Assembly (NCBI GenBank): GCA_902615145.1
Contig: CACMNK010000003.1
Span: forward strand, 42,499 to 106,498
Direction: 5' to 3'
DNA: 64,000 nt
Source: an uncultured Pelagibacteraceae bacterium
GTDB lineage: Bacteria > Pseudomonadota > Alphaproteobacteria > Pelagibacterales > Pelagibacteraceae
Below, in pieces: positions 8,345-18,941 of the stretch. The notes beneath the pieces are model-generated. The model did not search any database and was not told the DNA's origin. It saw only the letters and a program-made list of their open reading frames with translations. Every line of letters starts with the position of its first letter. Position 1 is the first letter of the stretch. Made by a program: the position numbers and the translations under genes.

Positions 8345-10258
8345 ATGCCTATAATTTCATTACCTGACGGAAAAACTTTAAATTTTCAAAAAGAAGTTAC
8401 TGGATTGGAAATTGCAGATAGGATTAGTAAATCTCTCTCAAAACAAGCACTAATTATGAGCGTAGATGGTCAATTAAAAGATTTGTATTTTTCTATTGAT
8501 AAAGATTGCTCAGTTAAAATTTTCACCTCAAAAGATCCTGAGGGGTTAGAAGTTATTCGACATGATACTGCACATATAATGGCCATGGCTGTTCAAGAAT
8601 TGTATCCAGGAACTCAAGTAACTATTGGGCCAGTAATTGAAAATGGCTTTTATTACGATTTTGCCCGAAAGGAACCTTTTACAAAGGATGATTTAAAAAA
8701 AATAGAGAAAAGGATGTCAGAAATTATTGATAAAGATTTTAAAACAAGAAGAGAGGTTTGGGAAAGAGATAAAGCAATAAGCCATTTTAAAAAAATTGGT
8801 GAGAAATATAAGGCTGAAATAATTGAAAGTATTCCAGAAAATGAGGAGCTTTCTGTTTATTATCATGGTGAAACATGGCATGATTTATGCAGAGGTCCTC
8901 ATTTAGTATCGTCTGGCAAAATTGGTAAAGCATTTAAACTAACAAAAGTCTCGGGAGCCTATTGGCGTGGAGACTCAAATAATGAAATGCTCCAAAGAAT
9001 TTACGGAACAGGCTGGGCTAATCAAAAAGACTTGGATGATCACTTAAATAGAATTGAAGAAGCAGAAAAAAGAGATCACAGAAAAATAGGAAAAGAAATG
9101 GATTTATTTCATTTTAGAGAGGAAAGTCCTGGCTCGGTTTTTTGGCACGAAAAAGGTTGGAGCTTATTTCAAAAATTAATCGATTATATGAGAATGAAAC
9201 AAAATATTGCTGGTTATAAAGAGATAAATACTCCAGAAGTTTTAGATAGAAGTTTATGGGAAAAATCTGGACACTGGGAAAAATTTGGGGCAAATATGTA
9301 TACTACAACTACTCCAGATGAAAAAATTTTTGCCGTAAAGCCTATGAATTGCCCAGGTTGCATTGAAGTTTTTAATCAAGGCCTTAAGAGCTATAAAGAT
9401 TTACCTTTAAAGATGTCAGAGTTTGGAAAAGTTCACCGTTATGAGCCTTCAGGGGCATTACATGGTTTGTTAAGGGTAAGAGCCTTCACGCAAGACGATG
9501 CTCATATATTTTGTACCGAAGATCAAATTACTCAAGAGTGCTTGATAGTAACAAATCTTATTTTAGAAATTTATAAAGATTTAGGTTTTGAAAATGTCAT
9601 TTTAAAATATTCTGATAGACCTGAATTAAGAGTTGGAGATGATAGTGTATGGGATAAAGCAGAATCTGCTTTATTAGAAGCAGTTAAAGCAACTAAATTA
9701 GAATATAGTATAAATAAAGGTGAAGGTGCTTTCTATGGACCTAAAATCGAATTTGTTTTGAGAGATGCAATTGGAAGAGATTGGCAGTGTGGAACTTTAC
9801 AAGTCGACTTTAATTTGCCAGGTAGACTAGGTGCCTCATATGTAGATAGAGATGGAACAAAAAAAGTGCCGGTCATGATTCATAGAGCTTTGTTCGGTTC
9901 TTTAGAAAGATTTATAGGTATATTAATTGAAAATTATGCAGGAAAGTTTCCTTTCTGGATATCTCCATCACAAACAATGGTAATTCCGATTTCCGAGGAA
10001 TTCAATGACTATGCTATTAAAGTTTGCGAAAAAATTAAGAATTCAGGCATGAGTTCTTCAGTAGATTTAAAAAATAACAATCTAAATTATAAAATTAGAG
10101 ATCATTCTTTAGCTAAGATACCAATTCTATTGATTTGTGGTAAAAAAGAAGTTGACAGTAAGAGTGTAACCATTAGAAGATTGGACTCTAATAAACAAGA
10201 AAATATGAAACTAGATTTATTTTTAAAAAGTTTTTCTGCACTAAACAAAGTATCTTAA
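8345..10258 (+). CDS. thrS: Threonyl-tRNA synthetase
   Basis: Class II synthetase that charges tRNA-Thr. The 637 residues contain, in order, an N-terminal TGS domain (about 1-62), the editing domain with His73, His77, Cys182 and His186, the catalytic core with MNCPGC, motif 2 around the HRYEPSG segment, motif 3 in the HRALFGSLER segment, and a C-terminal anticodon-binding domain. The editing residues are intact, so it should clear mischarged serine. It starts the base after the glycosyltransferase stop. thrS-infC-rpmI-rplT-pheST is the widespread bacterial order. Confidence 0.98.
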   Translation: MPIISLPDGKTLNFQKEVTGLEIADRISKSLSKQALIMSVDGQLKDLYFSIDKDCSVKIFTSKDPEGLEVIRHDTAHIMAMAVQELYPGTQVTIGPVIENGFYYDFARKEPFTKDDLKKIEKRMSEIIDKDFKTRREVWERDKAISHFKKIGEKYKAEIIESIPENEELSVYYHGETWHDLCRGPHLVSSGKIGKAFKLTKVSGAYWRGDSNNEMLQRIYGTGWANQKDLDDHLNRIEEAEKRDHRKIGKEMDLFHFREESPGSVFWHEKGWSLFQKLIDYMRMKQNIAGYKEINTPEVLDRSLWEKSGHWEKFGANMYTTTTPDEKIFAVKPMNCPGCIEVFNQGLKSYKDLPLKMSEFGKVHRYEPSGALHGLLRVRAFTQDDAHIFCTEDQITQECLIVTNLILEIYKDLGFENVILKYSDRPELRVGDDSVWDKAESALLEAVKATKLEYSINKGEGAFYGPKIEFVLRDAIGRDWQCGTLQVDFNLPGRLGASYVDRDGTKKVPVMIHRALFGSLERFIGILIENYAGKFPFWISPSQTMVIPISEEFNDYAIKVCEKIKNSGMSSSVDLKNNNLNYKIRDHSLAKIPILLICGKKEVDSKSVTIRRLDSNKQENMKLDLFLKSFSALNKVS

Positions 10259-10264
10259 AATTTA

Positions 10265-10810
10265 GTGGCAGACATCAAACAAAATTACTTCCAAAAAAGA
10301 ACTAAAGATCGTGGCCCGAGATCTAATAATAGAATTTCATCACCCGAAGTTCAGGTTATTGCAAATGATGGAAATAATTTAGGAATTTTGAATACAAATG
10401 AGGCAATTACAATCGCTAAGAGAGAGGGATTAGATCTTATAGAAATATCTCCAAATGCTAATCCACCTGTCTGTAAAATTATGGATATGGGAAAGTTTAA
10501 ATATGATGCTCAAAAAAAAGCAAACCTTGCAAAGAAAAAGCAAAAAATAGTCTCATTGAAAGAAATAAAGATGCGACCTGTTACAGAGACCCATGATTAT
10601 GAATTCAAAGTAAAAAATGCAAAAAAATTTATTGCTAAAGGTGATAAAGTAAAATTTACAATAAGGTTCAAAGGTAGAGAGCTTCAACATTCTCACCTTG
10701 GGAACGAACTTATGGCTAAAATTAAAGAGGATATGAAAGATATTGGCAAAATAGAATTACATCCGAAGTTTGACGGTAAACAAATGATTATGGTAATCCA
10801 GCCTTTATAA
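10265..10810 (+). CDS. infC: Translation initiation factor IF-3
   Basis: Binds the 30S subunit, prevents premature 50S joining and checks start-codon pairing. The 181 residues cover the N-terminal domain (the NEAITIAKREGLDLIEISP segment is characteristic), a lysine-rich linker, and the C-terminal domain ending near KQMIMVIQP. The only sensible start is GTG at 10265, six bases after the thrS stop. In enterobacteria infC uses a rare AUU that allows autoregulation; here the ordinary alternative GTG is used. Followed by a 53-base gap containing a hairpin before rpmI. Confidence 0.97.
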   Translation: MADIKQNYFQKRTKDRGPRSNNRISSPEVQVIANDGNNLGILNTNEAITIAKREGLDLIEISPNANPPVCKIMDMGKFKYDAQKKANLAKKKQKIVSLKEIKMRPVTETHDYEFKVKNAKKFIAKGDKVKFTIRFKGRELQHSHLGNELMAKIKEDMKDIGKIELHPKFDGKQMIMVIQPL

Positions 10811-10820
10811 GCTTTAATAT

Positions 10821-10854
10821 AGGTTGTAAATTTATTTCTTTGTATGTATAACCT
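10821..10854 (+). promoter_or_regulatory. Hairpin between infC and rpmI
   Basis: AGGTTGTA (10821-10828) can pair with TATAACCT (10847-10854) as an 8-bp stem with one G-U pair and an 18-base loop. It ends 9 bases before the rpmI ATG, where it could cover the ribosome entry site. In other bacteria ribosomal protein L20 represses rpmI-rplT translation by binding RNA in this region, so an L20 operator is a reasonable but unproven reading. There is no T-run, so it is not a terminator. Confidence 0.4.
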
Positions 10855-10863
10855 CGCTCAATT

Positions 10864-11070
10864 ATGCCAAAATTAAAAACTAAAAGCTCAGCAAAAAAAA
10901 GATTTAAGATATCGGCCAGAGGAAAAGTTATAATGGCCCAGGCTGGCAAAAGGCATGGAATGATTAAAAGGACTAATTCACAAATAAGAAAACTAAGAGG
11001 CACTACCACAATGTCAAAACAAGATGGAAAAATTGTTAAGTCGTACATGCCTTATAGTTTACGAGGTTAA
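10864..11070 (+). CDS. rpmI: Large ribosomal subunit protein bL35
   Basis: A 68-residue basic ribosomal protein of the 50S subunit. The N-terminus [14 protein letters not shown] and the AGKRHGM segment are the L35 signatures, and the length is normal. The ATG at 10864 follows the putative hairpin. The stop is 1 base before the rplT ATG, the expected tight rpmI-rplT coupling. A longer out-of-frame reading on the opposite strand here is a shadow. Confidence 0.97.
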   Translation: MPKLKTKSSAKKRFKISARGKVIMAQAGKRHGMIKRTNSQIRKLRGTTTMSKQDGKIVKSYMPYSLRG

Positions 11071-11071
11071 A

Positions 11072-11428
11072 ATGGCTAGAGTAAAAAGAGGTGTTACAAG
11101 TAGAGCAAAACATAAAAAAGTTTTAAAAGCTGTTAAAGGTCAGTGGGGTCGAAGAAAAAATACTATTAGAGTTGCAAAACAAGCCATGGATAAGGCAATG
11201 CAATATGCTTACAGAGATAGAAGAAATAAAAAAAGAGATTTTAAATCTTTGTGGATTCAAAGAATTAATGCAGGTGTAAGAGCTGAAGGATTAACTTATT
11301 CCAAATTTATTAATGGCCTAAATAAATGTGGAATTAAAATTGATAGAAAAATACTTGCTGAGATAGCTTATGATAGTCCAGAAGCCTTCAAAACTATTGT
11401 CCAAAAAGCACAATCTGCACTAAATTAA
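11072..11428 (+). CDS. rplT: Large ribosomal subunit protein bL20
   Basis: A 118-residue 50S assembly protein that binds 23S rRNA and, in many bacteria, represses its own operon. It begins [11 protein letters not shown] and keeps the [13 protein letters not shown] core typical of L20. The frame is open to 11024, but the start is placed at 11072 because this is where L20 always begins and it sits 1 base after the rpmI stop; the extra 16 codons overlap rpmI in another frame. Confidence 0.97.
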   Translation: MARVKRGVTSRAKHKKVLKAVKGQWGRRKNTIRVAKQAMDKAMQYAYRDRRNKKRDFKSLWIQRINAGVRAEGLTYSKFINGLNKCGIKIDRKILAEIAYDSPEAFKTIVQKAQSALN

Positions 11429-11471
11429 TCTTCACTATTGTTTTATTTCACTGAAGAAATAATCTGTAAAA

Positions 11472-12539
11472 ATGTCAGATCTTAAAAAAATAAAAGATGA
11501 ACTTCTTTTGAAACTGAAAGGTAAATTAAACTTGTCAGAGGTAAATAAAATGAAATCCGATTTATTTGGTAAGAATGGATTAGTTTCATCGCAATTTAAA
11601 AAGATAGGAACCATAGCAGAAACCGAGAGAAAAAAATTTGCCTCAGAACTGAATGTTATTAAAGATGAATTACAAGATTTAATTAATTTGAAAATAAAGG
11701 AAATTGAAAATGAGGAAATTAGAGAGAAGTTACAAAAAGAAAAAATTGATATTACTCTGCCTGAGAGACCATTTGTAAGAGGCAAAATTCATCCTGTGTC
11801 ACAAACAATAGATGAAATATCCTCGATTTTTTCTGAAATTGGTTTTAGCGTTGAAGAAGGTCCAGACGTTGAGAGTGAATATAATAATTTTACCGCACTT
11901 AACACGCCGGAAAATCATCCAGCTAGAGATATGCATGACACATTTTATCTTGATGAAAAAAAAGAAAGATTATTACGCACTCATACTTCTCCAGTTCAAA
12001 TTAGAACAATGTTAAAAGACAAACCACCGTTTAAAATAATAGCTCCTGGCAGAACATATAGGTCAGATAGCGATCAGACACACGCACCTATGTTTCACCA
12101 GGTTGAAGGTCTTCATATAGACAAAGATATTAATATGGGACATTTAAAAGGATGTCTAAATTATTTTATTAAGGAATTTTTTGAATTGGATAAAATTAAA
12201 ATGAGATTTAGACCAAGTCATTTTCCTTTCACAGAGCCGTCTGCTGAAGTTGACATAGGATACGAGATGAAGGATGGCAAAATAGTAATTGGTGAAGGCG
12301 ATCAATGGCTAGAGATTTTGGGATGTGGGATGGTACATCCAAATGTTTTAAGAAATGTTAAAGTAGATCCAATAAAGTTTCAAGGATATGCATTTGGGAT
12401 GGGTATTGATAGGTTGGCAATGTTAAAGTATGGAATTAACGATTTAAGAGCTTTTTTCGATTGTGACTATAGATGGTTAAATCATTTTGGATTTGATCCT
12501 TTGGATGTACCAACAAATTATAGAGGCCTGAGTAGATGA
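11472..12539 (+). CDS. pheS: Phenylalanyl-tRNA synthetase alpha subunit
   Basis: Catalytic subunit of the alpha2beta2 class II enzyme that charges tRNA-Phe. The 355 residues have an N-terminal coiled coil (about 1-85) that grips the tRNA, then the catalytic domain with motif 2 ([16 protein letters not shown]), the FTEPS segment and motif 3 ([16 protein letters not shown]). It lies 43 bases after rplT. The last four bases overlap pheT (ATGA), so the two subunits are coupled. The cognate tRNA-Phe in this window is at 44725. Confidence 0.97.
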   Translation: MSDLKKIKDELLLKLKGKLNLSEVNKMKSDLFGKNGLVSSQFKKIGTIAETERKKFASELNVIKDELQDLINLKIKEIENEEIREKLQKEKIDITLPERPFVRGKIHPVSQTIDEISSIFSEIGFSVEEGPDVESEYNNFTALNTPENHPARDMHDTFYLDEKKERLLRTHTSPVQIRTMLKDKPPFKIIAPGRTYRSDSDQTHAPMFHQVEGLHIDKDINMGHLKGCLNYFIKEFFELDKIKMRFRPSHFPFTEPSAEVDIGYEMKDGKIVIGEGDQWLEILGCGMVHPNVLRNVKVDPIKFQGYAFGMGIDRLAMLKYGINDLRAFFDCDYRWLNHFGFDPLDVPTNYRGLSR

Positions 12540-14941
12540 AAATCACATTTGACTGGCTTAAAGATCATTTAAAAACAAATTTAAAAGAAAAAAATCTTTT
12601 AGAACAACTTACCAATGTTGGATTAGAGGTAGAAGGAGTACAAAATCTTTCTTCAGATAAAGAACTTTTTACAGTCGCTAAAATTATTAAAACAATAAAG
12701 CATCCAAATGCTGATCGGCTAAAAGTTTGCGATGTTGATGTCGGAGAAAAAAAATTTAAAAAAGTTGTATGTGGGGCTGCTAATGCAGTTGAGGGACTAA
12801 TTACAGTATATGCACCTCCAGGATCAATTATCCCGAAAACTAAAACAAAATTAGTTGTGGCTAAAATAAGAGGAGTTACCTCTTATGGAATGCTTTGTTC
12901 AGAGTCTGAATTAAATTTATCTGATGAGAGTGATGGTATAATTGAACTATCATCAGGATACAAAAAAATTATTGGCAAGAGTTATTTTTCAAAATCAAAA
13001 TCTAACTTGATTGATTTATCTATAACACCTAATAGACCAGATTGTCTTGGCATAAGAGGAATTGCAAGAGATCTTGCTGCTTCAGGCTTTGGAATATTGA
13101 TTGATTTTAAGAAAAAAAAAATTAAATCTAATAATAGACATTCTTTAAAAGTCAAAATAAAAAAAGAAAAAAATCAGGGATGTAGCATATTTGGTAGTTG
13201 CGTTATTACTGATGTAAAGAATACTGAAAGTCCTCAATGGCTTAAAGACAAATTGATTTCAATAGGCCAAAAACCAATTTCTGCAATAGTTGATATTACA
13301 AATTATGTAATGTTCGATCTTAATCGTCCATTGCATGCTTATGATGCTGATAAAATCGAAAAGGGTATTATTGTTCGTAATTCAAAATTGGGAGAGAAAT
13401 TTACTGCTTTAGATAATAAGGATTATAAGCTTGAAGATGGAATGTGTGTAATCAGTGACCATAAAGGTGTTTTAGGACTGGGCGGAATTATTGGTGGAAC
13501 AAGATCAGGAACAGAATTAGATACAAAGAATATATTATTAGAGTCAGCTTATTTTAAACCTGGATCAATAAGAACCACGGCAAAAAAATTGAATCTTGAT
13601 ACTGATGCAAAGTTTAGATTTGAAAGAGGCATTGATCCATTATCAATTGAGGATGGATTAAATAAAGCCGCAATATTAATTAAAGAAATTTGTGGCGGTA
13701 AAATCAGTAAAATTGATGTTCAAAAAATTGAAACTCATAAAACAAAAATAATTAAATTTGACATAAATTTAGTTGAAAAAGTAGCAGGTTTTAAAATTTC
13801 TACTAAAGAAATTTTTAAAATTTTAGAAAATCTTGGTTTCACATTGAAAAAGAAAAAAAATTTTTTTGAATTAACTGTTCCATCATGGAGACCTGATATC
13901 ACGCAAGAAATAGATATTGTTGAAGAATTGGTTAGAATAAGTGGTTATGATAAAATAAGTATTATAGATCCAATCAAGAAAAGAAAGAAGTCTACTTTAA
14001 ACAAATCCCAAAAATTATTTCATTTTTTACAGAGATCAATTGCTTCTAAAGGTTATCTAGAAGCAATAACTTGGTCATTTACAGACTCAAATTACAATGA
14101 TTATTTCAGAGACACTAAAAAAGAAATTAAGATTGTAAATCCAATAAGTACGGAATTAGATGTTTTAAGAAATTCAATATTCTCAAACTTGATAATATAT
14201 ATGAATAAAAATCTTGATAGAGGTTTTAAGGATTTATCGATTTATGAAATTGGGCCAACTTTCACTGGTTCTAAGCCAGGTGAACAAAATACTGTGGTAT
14301 GTGGTTTGTCATCAGGAAAAAAATCAAGATTATCTTGGATTGAAAAAGAGAGAAATGTTGATGTCTTTGATGTCAAAAAAGATGTAGTCCAAACTTTAAT
14401 TGAGGCAGGGTATAAATCAGAAGAATTTTTTATAGACAACAAAACTCCAAATTATTATCATCCTGGTAAATCTGGTAGATTATTTTTAAAAAAAGACGAA
14501 GACTTAGTAGCAGCTTATTTTGGAGAAATTCATCCAAACATAATTAAAAAGATTGATATGAGAACAGAATCTCTAGTAGGTTTTGAAATTTTTTTAGATA
14601 ATTTGAAATTATCAGTAAAAACCTTAAATGATCAAAAAAATAAATTTAATGTTTCAGATTATCAAAAGTCTGAAAGAGATTTTGCATTTATCATAAACAA
14701 AGATGTTAATGCACAAGACTTAATTAATGCTATCGCAAGTGTAGACAAGAATTTGATAAGTAATATTAAAGTTTTTGATGTTTATGAAGGTGACAATATT
14801 CCTGAGAATCAAAAATCGATAGCAATAAGTGTTACTATACAATCTATAGAGAAAACATTAAATGACAATGAATTAGAAAGTATTAATAAATTAATTATTG
14901 AAACAGTAGAAAATAAAACTGGCGCAAAGATCCGTTCTTAA
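12536..14941 (+). CDS. pheT: Phenylalanyl-tRNA synthetase beta subunit
   Basis: Structural and editing subunit of PheRS. The 801 residues match the usual length. The order is: N-terminal EMAP-like OB fold (about 39-150, with [10 protein letters not shown]), B3/B4 editing domain (about 210-380), B5 domain, a catalytic-like core, and the C-terminal ferredoxin-fold anticodon-binding domain (about 705-801, with SERDFAFI). It overlaps pheS by 4 bases and is followed 5 bases later by lepA. Confidence 0.97.
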   Translation: MKITFDWLKDHLKTNLKEKNLLEQLTNVGLEVEGVQNLSSDKELFTVAKIIKTIKHPNADRLKVCDVDVGEKKFKKVVCGAANAVEGLITVYAPPGSIIPKTKTKLVVAKIRGVTSYGMLCSESELNLSDESDGIIELSSGYKKIIGKSYFSKSKSNLIDLSITPNRPDCLGIRGIARDLAASGFGILIDFKKKKIKSNNRHSLKVKIKKEKNQGCSIFGSCVITDVKNTESPQWLKDKLISIGQKPISAIVDITNYVMFDLNRPLHAYDADKIEKGIIVRNSKLGEKFTALDNKDYKLEDGMCVISDHKGVLGLGGIIGGTRSGTELDTKNILLESAYFKPGSIRTTAKKLNLDTDAKFRFERGIDPLSIEDGLNKAAILIKEICGGKISKIDVQKIETHKTKIIKFDINLVEKVAGFKISTKEIFKILENLGFTLKKKKNFFELTVPSWRPDITQEIDIVEELVRISGYDKISIIDPIKKRKKSTLNKSQKLFHFLQRSIASKGYLEAITWSFTDSNYNDYFRDTKKEIKIVNPISTELDVLRNSIFSNLIIYMNKNLDRGFKDLSIYEIGPTFTGSKPGEQNTVVCGLSSGKKSRLSWIEKERNVDVFDVKKDVVQTLIEAGYKSEEFFIDNKTPNYYHPGKSGRLFLKKDEDLVAAYFGEIHPNIIKKIDMRTESLVGFEIFLDNLKLSVKTLNDQKNKFNVSDYQKSERDFAFIINKDVNAQDLINAIASVDKNLISNIKVFDVYEGDNIPENQKSIAISVTIQSIEKTLNDNELESINKLIIETVENKTGAKIRS

Positions 14942-14946
14942 TAAAA

Positions 14947-16755
14947 ATGACAACAATTGATCATATAAGAAATTTTGCAATAATTGCACATATAGATCAT
15001 GGCAAATCTACAATAGCAGATAGAATAATTCACAAATGTGGAGGATTGACCGAAAGAGAGATGAAAGCTCAAGTTTTAGACTCAATGGAAATTGAGCGAG
15101 AAAGAGGAATTACTATCAAAGCTCAAACGGTAAAACTTAATTACAAATCTAAAAACGGTAAAGAATATATTTTCAACATAATCGATACACCAGGTCATGT
15201 AGACTTTAGTTATGAGGTTAGTAGATCTTTATATGCTTGTGAAGGCTCTATACTTATTGTTGACAGTACGCAGGGTGTAGAGGCACAGACATTAGCAAAT
15301 GTCTATCAAGCTATGGATATAAACCACGAAATTATACCAGTTTTAAATAAGATTGATTTACCAGCATCAGATTTGGACAGAACAAAAAAACAAATAGAGG
15401 ATGTGATTGGTATTGAAACTGAAAATGCTATTCCTTGTTCTGGCAAAACAGGTGAAGGTATAGATGAAATATTGGAACAAATAGTCAATCAGCTACCTGG
15501 ACCAAATGGTAATTCAAATCAAGATTTGAAGTGTCTGCTGGTGGATAGTTGGTATGACACTTATCTTGGGGTTGTGATTTTAGTTAGAGTTATGGATGGA
15601 AAAATTATTAAAAATATGAAAATAAAAATGCTTTCAACCAATCAAGATTATATTGTTGAAAAAGTAGGTTTATTTACGCCTAAACCAAAAGATGTAAGTG
15701 AACTAAATTCTGGAGAAATTGGATTCATAACCACTGGAATTAAAGTTTTATCAGATACGAAAGTTGGAGATACAATCTGTGATGCCTCAAAACCAATTGT
15801 CGAGCCTTTGCCAGGTTTTAAACCAAGTAAACCAGTAGTCTTTTGTGGCTTATTTCCTGTTGATAGCTCTGAGTATCAAAAATTAAAAGATGGTTTAGCA
15901 AAACTACAACTAAATGATGCTAGCTTTTCTTATGAGGCAGAATCTTCATCGGCTCTAGGTTTGGGTTTCAGATGTGGTTTTCTTGGATTATTGCATCTTG
16001 AAATAATAACAGAGAGGTTAGAGAGAGAATTCGACGTTAACTTATTAACAACCACGCCAGGTGTTGTCTATAAATTAAAACTTAACAATGGAGAAATTAA
16101 AGATTTACAAAATCCTTCGAGTTTACCTGATCCAACATATATTCAATCGATAGAGGAACCATGGATTAAAGCTACTATAATTACACCAGATAATTATTTG
16201 GGTTCTATAATAAAATTGTGTCAGGATAAAAGAGGAATTCAAACAAATCTTAGCTACTCGGGCAATAGAGCTGTAATTTCTTATGAACTACCTTTAAATG
16301 AAGTAGTTTTTGATTTTAATGATCGAATTAAATCGATGACAAGTGGATATGCAAGTTTCGATTATGAAATACTTGAGCATAGAGAGGGTGACTTAGTAAA
16401 ACTTGGTATTTTAGTTAATAGTGAACCTGTTGATGCATTAGCTATGATGATACATAAAGACTTTGCACAAAAAACTGGAAGAGAGGTTTGTGAAAAATTA
16501 AAAGATTTAATCCCTAGACATAATTTCATGATACCAGTTCAGGCAGCTATTGGGGGAAAAATTATAGCGAGAGAAACCATAAAAGGTTTTAAAAAAGATG
16601 TCCTTACCAAAATCCATGGTGGTGGCGCTACTGATAGAAAAAGAAAGCTTTTAGAAAAACAAAAAAAAGGTAAGGCAAGATCAAAGCAGTTTGGTAGAGT
16701 CGAGATTCCACAAGAAGCATTTATAGGTGTACTTAAAATAAATAAGGAAAAATAA
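14947..16755 (+). CDS. lepA: Elongation factor 4 (back-translocating GTPase LepA)
   Basis: Ribosome-associated GTPase affecting back-translocation and 30S maturation. The 602 residues show G1 AHIDHGKST (14-22), G3 DTPGHVDF, G4 NKID, EF-G-like domains II, III and V, and the LepA-specific basic C-terminal domain with [15 protein letters not shown]. There is no insertion or truncation. It follows pheT by 5 bases and precedes the methyltransferase gene by 4, so it closes the translation run. Confidence 0.98.
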   Translation: MTTIDHIRNFAIIAHIDHGKSTIADRIIHKCGGLTEREMKAQVLDSMEIERERGITIKAQTVKLNYKSKNGKEYIFNIIDTPGHVDFSYEVSRSLYACEGSILIVDSTQGVEAQTLANVYQAMDINHEIIPVLNKIDLPASDLDRTKKQIEDVIGIETENAIPCSGKTGEGIDEILEQIVNQLPGPNGNSNQDLKCLLVDSWYDTYLGVVILVRVMDGKIIKNMKIKMLSTNQDYIVEKVGLFTPKPKDVSELNSGEIGFITTGIKVLSDTKVGDTICDASKPIVEPLPGFKPSKPVVFCGLFPVDSSEYQKLKDGLAKLQLNDASFSYEAESSSALGLGFRCGFLGLLHLEIITERLEREFDVNLLTTTPGVVYKLKLNNGEIKDLQNPSSLPDPTYIQSIEEPWIKATIITPDNYLGSIIKLCQDKRGIQTNLSYSGNRAVISYELPLNEVVFDFNDRIKSMTSGYASFDYEILEHREGDLVKLGILVNSEPVDALAMMIHKDFAQKTGREVCEKLKDLIPRHNFMIPVQAAIGGKIIARETIKGFKKDVLTKIHGGGATDRKRKLLEKQKKGKARSKQFGRVEIPQEAFIGVLKINKEK

Positions 16756-16759
16756 ATTT

Positions 16760-17539
16760 GTGACTTATTTAGTTTTTATTTTGATAATATTGAATATTTT
16801 AATATTAATTGCATATAATAAAAAAAAAATAAAAAAACACTTTTATAAAACAAAAATCCTAGAAAAAGATATTACAGATTTACACTCAATTTTTAATTTA
16901 AAAAAAGTTAGTAATGATTTAAAAGGGCCCACTAAAAATTCAATTGTTAAAAACTTTTGTATAACGCCTGAAAATCAAATAATTGGCATGACTTCAAACT
17001 ATGAGTCATGGATAATTTCTGTATTAAGTACAATCAGTAAAAATATCTTAGAATTTGGAACTTGTAGCGGAAAAACCACTTATTTAATGGCGTTAAATTC
17101 TGACAAAGATTCTAAAATTTATACTATAACTTTGAATCCCTCTGATGCTGATAAGATTTATAAAAAAAATGGTGATAGTAAAATTGCACAAAAAAATATA
17201 ATTAATGAGACAATTTATAATAAATTTCTATTCTCAGGCGAACCCGAAGAGAAAAAAATAAAAGTATTTTTTATGAACTCTCTAACATTTGATGAGAGTA
17301 ATTTTTTAGATAAAATGGATCTAATATTTATTGATGGTGGACATACTTTTTCAGTAATTAAAAATGATAGTGAAAAGGCCTTTAAAATGATAAAATCAAA
17401 GGGCGTTGTACTTTGGCACGATTACAATCCAGGTAAAAATTCATCTAAAGACGTTGTTAGATATCTCAATTCTATCTCCAAAAATAAAGAAATTTTCAAA
17501 ATAAAGAATACCTCTTTGTGTTTTTATCAAAAAGATTAA
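16760..17539 (+). CDS. Membrane-anchored class I SAM-dependent methyltransferase-like protein
   Basis: A 259-residue protein with an N-terminal transmembrane segment (about 3-19) and a soluble domain on the Methyltransf_24/cephalosporin-hydroxylase-like plan. A glycine-containing SAM loop lies near residues 94-103 (EFGTCSGKT), and DLIFIDGGHT near 187-196 is the acidic/His strand typical of this group, followed by VLWHDYNPG. The start is GTG at 16760, four bases after the lepA stop. The substrate is unknown; relatives often sit in surface-polysaccharide gene sets. The next two genes, on the other strand, fit such a theme. It has more Lys/Asn and less conserved character than lepA, consistent with accessory content. 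Confidence 0.7.
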   Translation: MTYLVFILIILNILILIAYNKKKIKKHFYKTKILEKDITDLHSIFNLKKVSNDLKGPTKNSIVKNFCITPENQIIGMTSNYESWIISVLSTISKNILEFGTCSGKTTYLMALNSDKDSKIYTITLNPSDADKIYKKNGDSKIAQKNIINETIYNKFLFSGEPEEKKIKVFFMNSLTFDESNFLDKMDLIFIDGGHTFSVIKNDSEKAFKMIKSKGVVLWHDYNPGKNSSKDVVRYLNSISKNKEIFKIKNTSLCFYQKD

Positions 17540-17567
17540 ATTTTTATAATTAAGATTGAGAAATATT

Positions 17568-18938
17568 TTAGTCGAACTTCATTTTTTGAATAAAGTTATT
17601 CAAATCTTCAGGTGTTCCTAACCCCCACATTTTATCTACTTTATGAATTTTTATTTTTTTATTTTTCTTTAAAAATTCATTATAAACTGGACAGACATAA
17701 AACTCATTATTCACTCTAATATTTTTTCTAATCATTTCTTCAGCAGATTTGACGTAATCAGAACCATGTTTCCAATAATAAACTCCAACAGTTGCGTTCC
17801 TCGAAATAACTTTTTTTTCTGCAACTTCTGTTACAAATCCCTCATTATTACATTTTGCATAAGACCATTTTGGATGGATTGCTTCAAAAGTTAAAATTGC
17901 ACCATCTAAATTTTTTGAGTTAAAGTCATAAAATGCTTTTGAACTATTCCAATTAATATATTGATCAGAGTTTGCAATTATTAGTGGATCATCATTGTTG
18001 ATATACTCTTTAGCTAATAATGTTGTGCAAGCTGCTCCTTCAGTTAAGTGATCTAATTCAATAATTTTGCAATTGGGTTGTAAAATTTTTAAAACACTTT
18101 TAATATTATATTTTTCCTGATGTTCTTTCTGAATAATAAATATGTAATTAGCTTGTAAATTTAAACTTTCAATTACCCATTGTATCATTGGTTTATTGTC
18201 AATCTCAATTAAAGGTTTTGGGAATATATAACCAGCATCGAAAAATCTTTTACCTGCTCCAGCCATAGGAATTAAGATATTCATCTTATTATCTTCCCAT
18301 GATACATTTTTTTTATTAATCATTTTTTTAGACGTTAAGTTGAGCCTAATTTTTTTTAAATCTAATTCTTCAATTTTTTTAATCGGTAAAAGTTTAGCTC
18401 CAGAAGAAATGGCAGCTTCCCTACCGTAGTGAGAATCTTCAATTATTAGAGCTTCTGACGGATATATCCCAAACTTAATGAAAATTCTCAGATATATTTC
18501 TGGATTCGGTTTTGGTTTGTTAATGTCTTCATTCGATAATTTAAAGTCTACGTATTTTTCAATGCCAAGTTTATTTAAACAAATATTTAAAGTAGAATTT
18601 ACAGCGTTTGTAGCTACAACAATTTTATATTTATTGTGCAAATTCCTCATTATTTTTATTATTTTATTATTTTTTTTAATCTTTCTTTTAAGTATTTCTG
18701 ATGTTATTTTTTGTTTAAATTTCTGTATCTTTGAAAAAAATTTTTTAGGAAGTTTTTTAGTTTTTTGAAGAAGTTTTAATTTTTCAATTGTAGGTAAACC
18801 ATCAAAAATTTTTACATGATCATCAATAGAAATTTCATCAAAATTATATTTTTTTAATGCTGAATTTAAGGCTTCAAAATGTATTAATTTTGTATCAACT
18901 AACACTCCATCCAGATCAAATATAATAACCTTTATCAT
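17568..18938 (-). CDS. HAD-family phosphatase fused to a sugar nucleotidyltransferase
   Basis: A two-domain protein of 456 residues. Residues 1 to about 190 are a HAD subfamily IA hydrolase: motif I DLDGVLVD (8-15), motif II around Thr110, motif III Lys in KPKPNPE (141-147), motif IV IIEDSHYG (165-172). From Met219 the second domain is a nucleotidyltransferase with the PMAGAGKRF loop (224-232) and the PKPLIEID lysine segment (240-247), as in glucose-1-phosphate nucleotidyltransferases. Together they could dephosphorylate or select a sugar phosphate and activate it to an NDP-sugar. Each domain is convincing; the substrate is not known. It lies 3 bases from the next minus-strand gene. Confidence 0.8.
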   Translation of the reverse strand: MIKVIIFDLDGVLVDTKLIHFEALNSALKKYNFDEISIDDHVKIFDGLPTIEKLKLLQKTKKLPKKFFSKIQKFKQKITSEILKRKIKKNNKIIKIMRNLHNKYKIVVATNAVNSTLNICLNKLGIEKYVDFKLSNEDINKPKPNPEIYLRIFIKFGIYPSEALIIEDSHYGREAAISSGAKLLPIKKIEELDLKKIRLNLTSKKMINKKNVSWEDNKMNILIPMAGAGKRFFDAGYIFPKPLIEIDNKPMIQWVIESLNLQANYIFIIQKEHQEKYNIKSVLKILQPNCKIIELDHLTEGAACTTLLAKEYINNDDPLIIANSDQYINWNSSKAFYDFNSKNLDGAILTFEAIHPKWSYAKCNNEGFVTEVAEKKVISRNATVGVYYWKHGSDYVKSAEEMIRKNIRVNNEFYVCPVYNEFLKKNKKIKIHKVDKMWGLGTPEDLNNFIQKMKFD

Positions 18939-18941
18939 GAT

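Noticed and set aside
11435..11785. A 116-codon open frame on the minus strand
   Set aside because: It is antisense to the conserved pheS N-terminal coiled coil and has a Ser/Phe-rich shadow composition.
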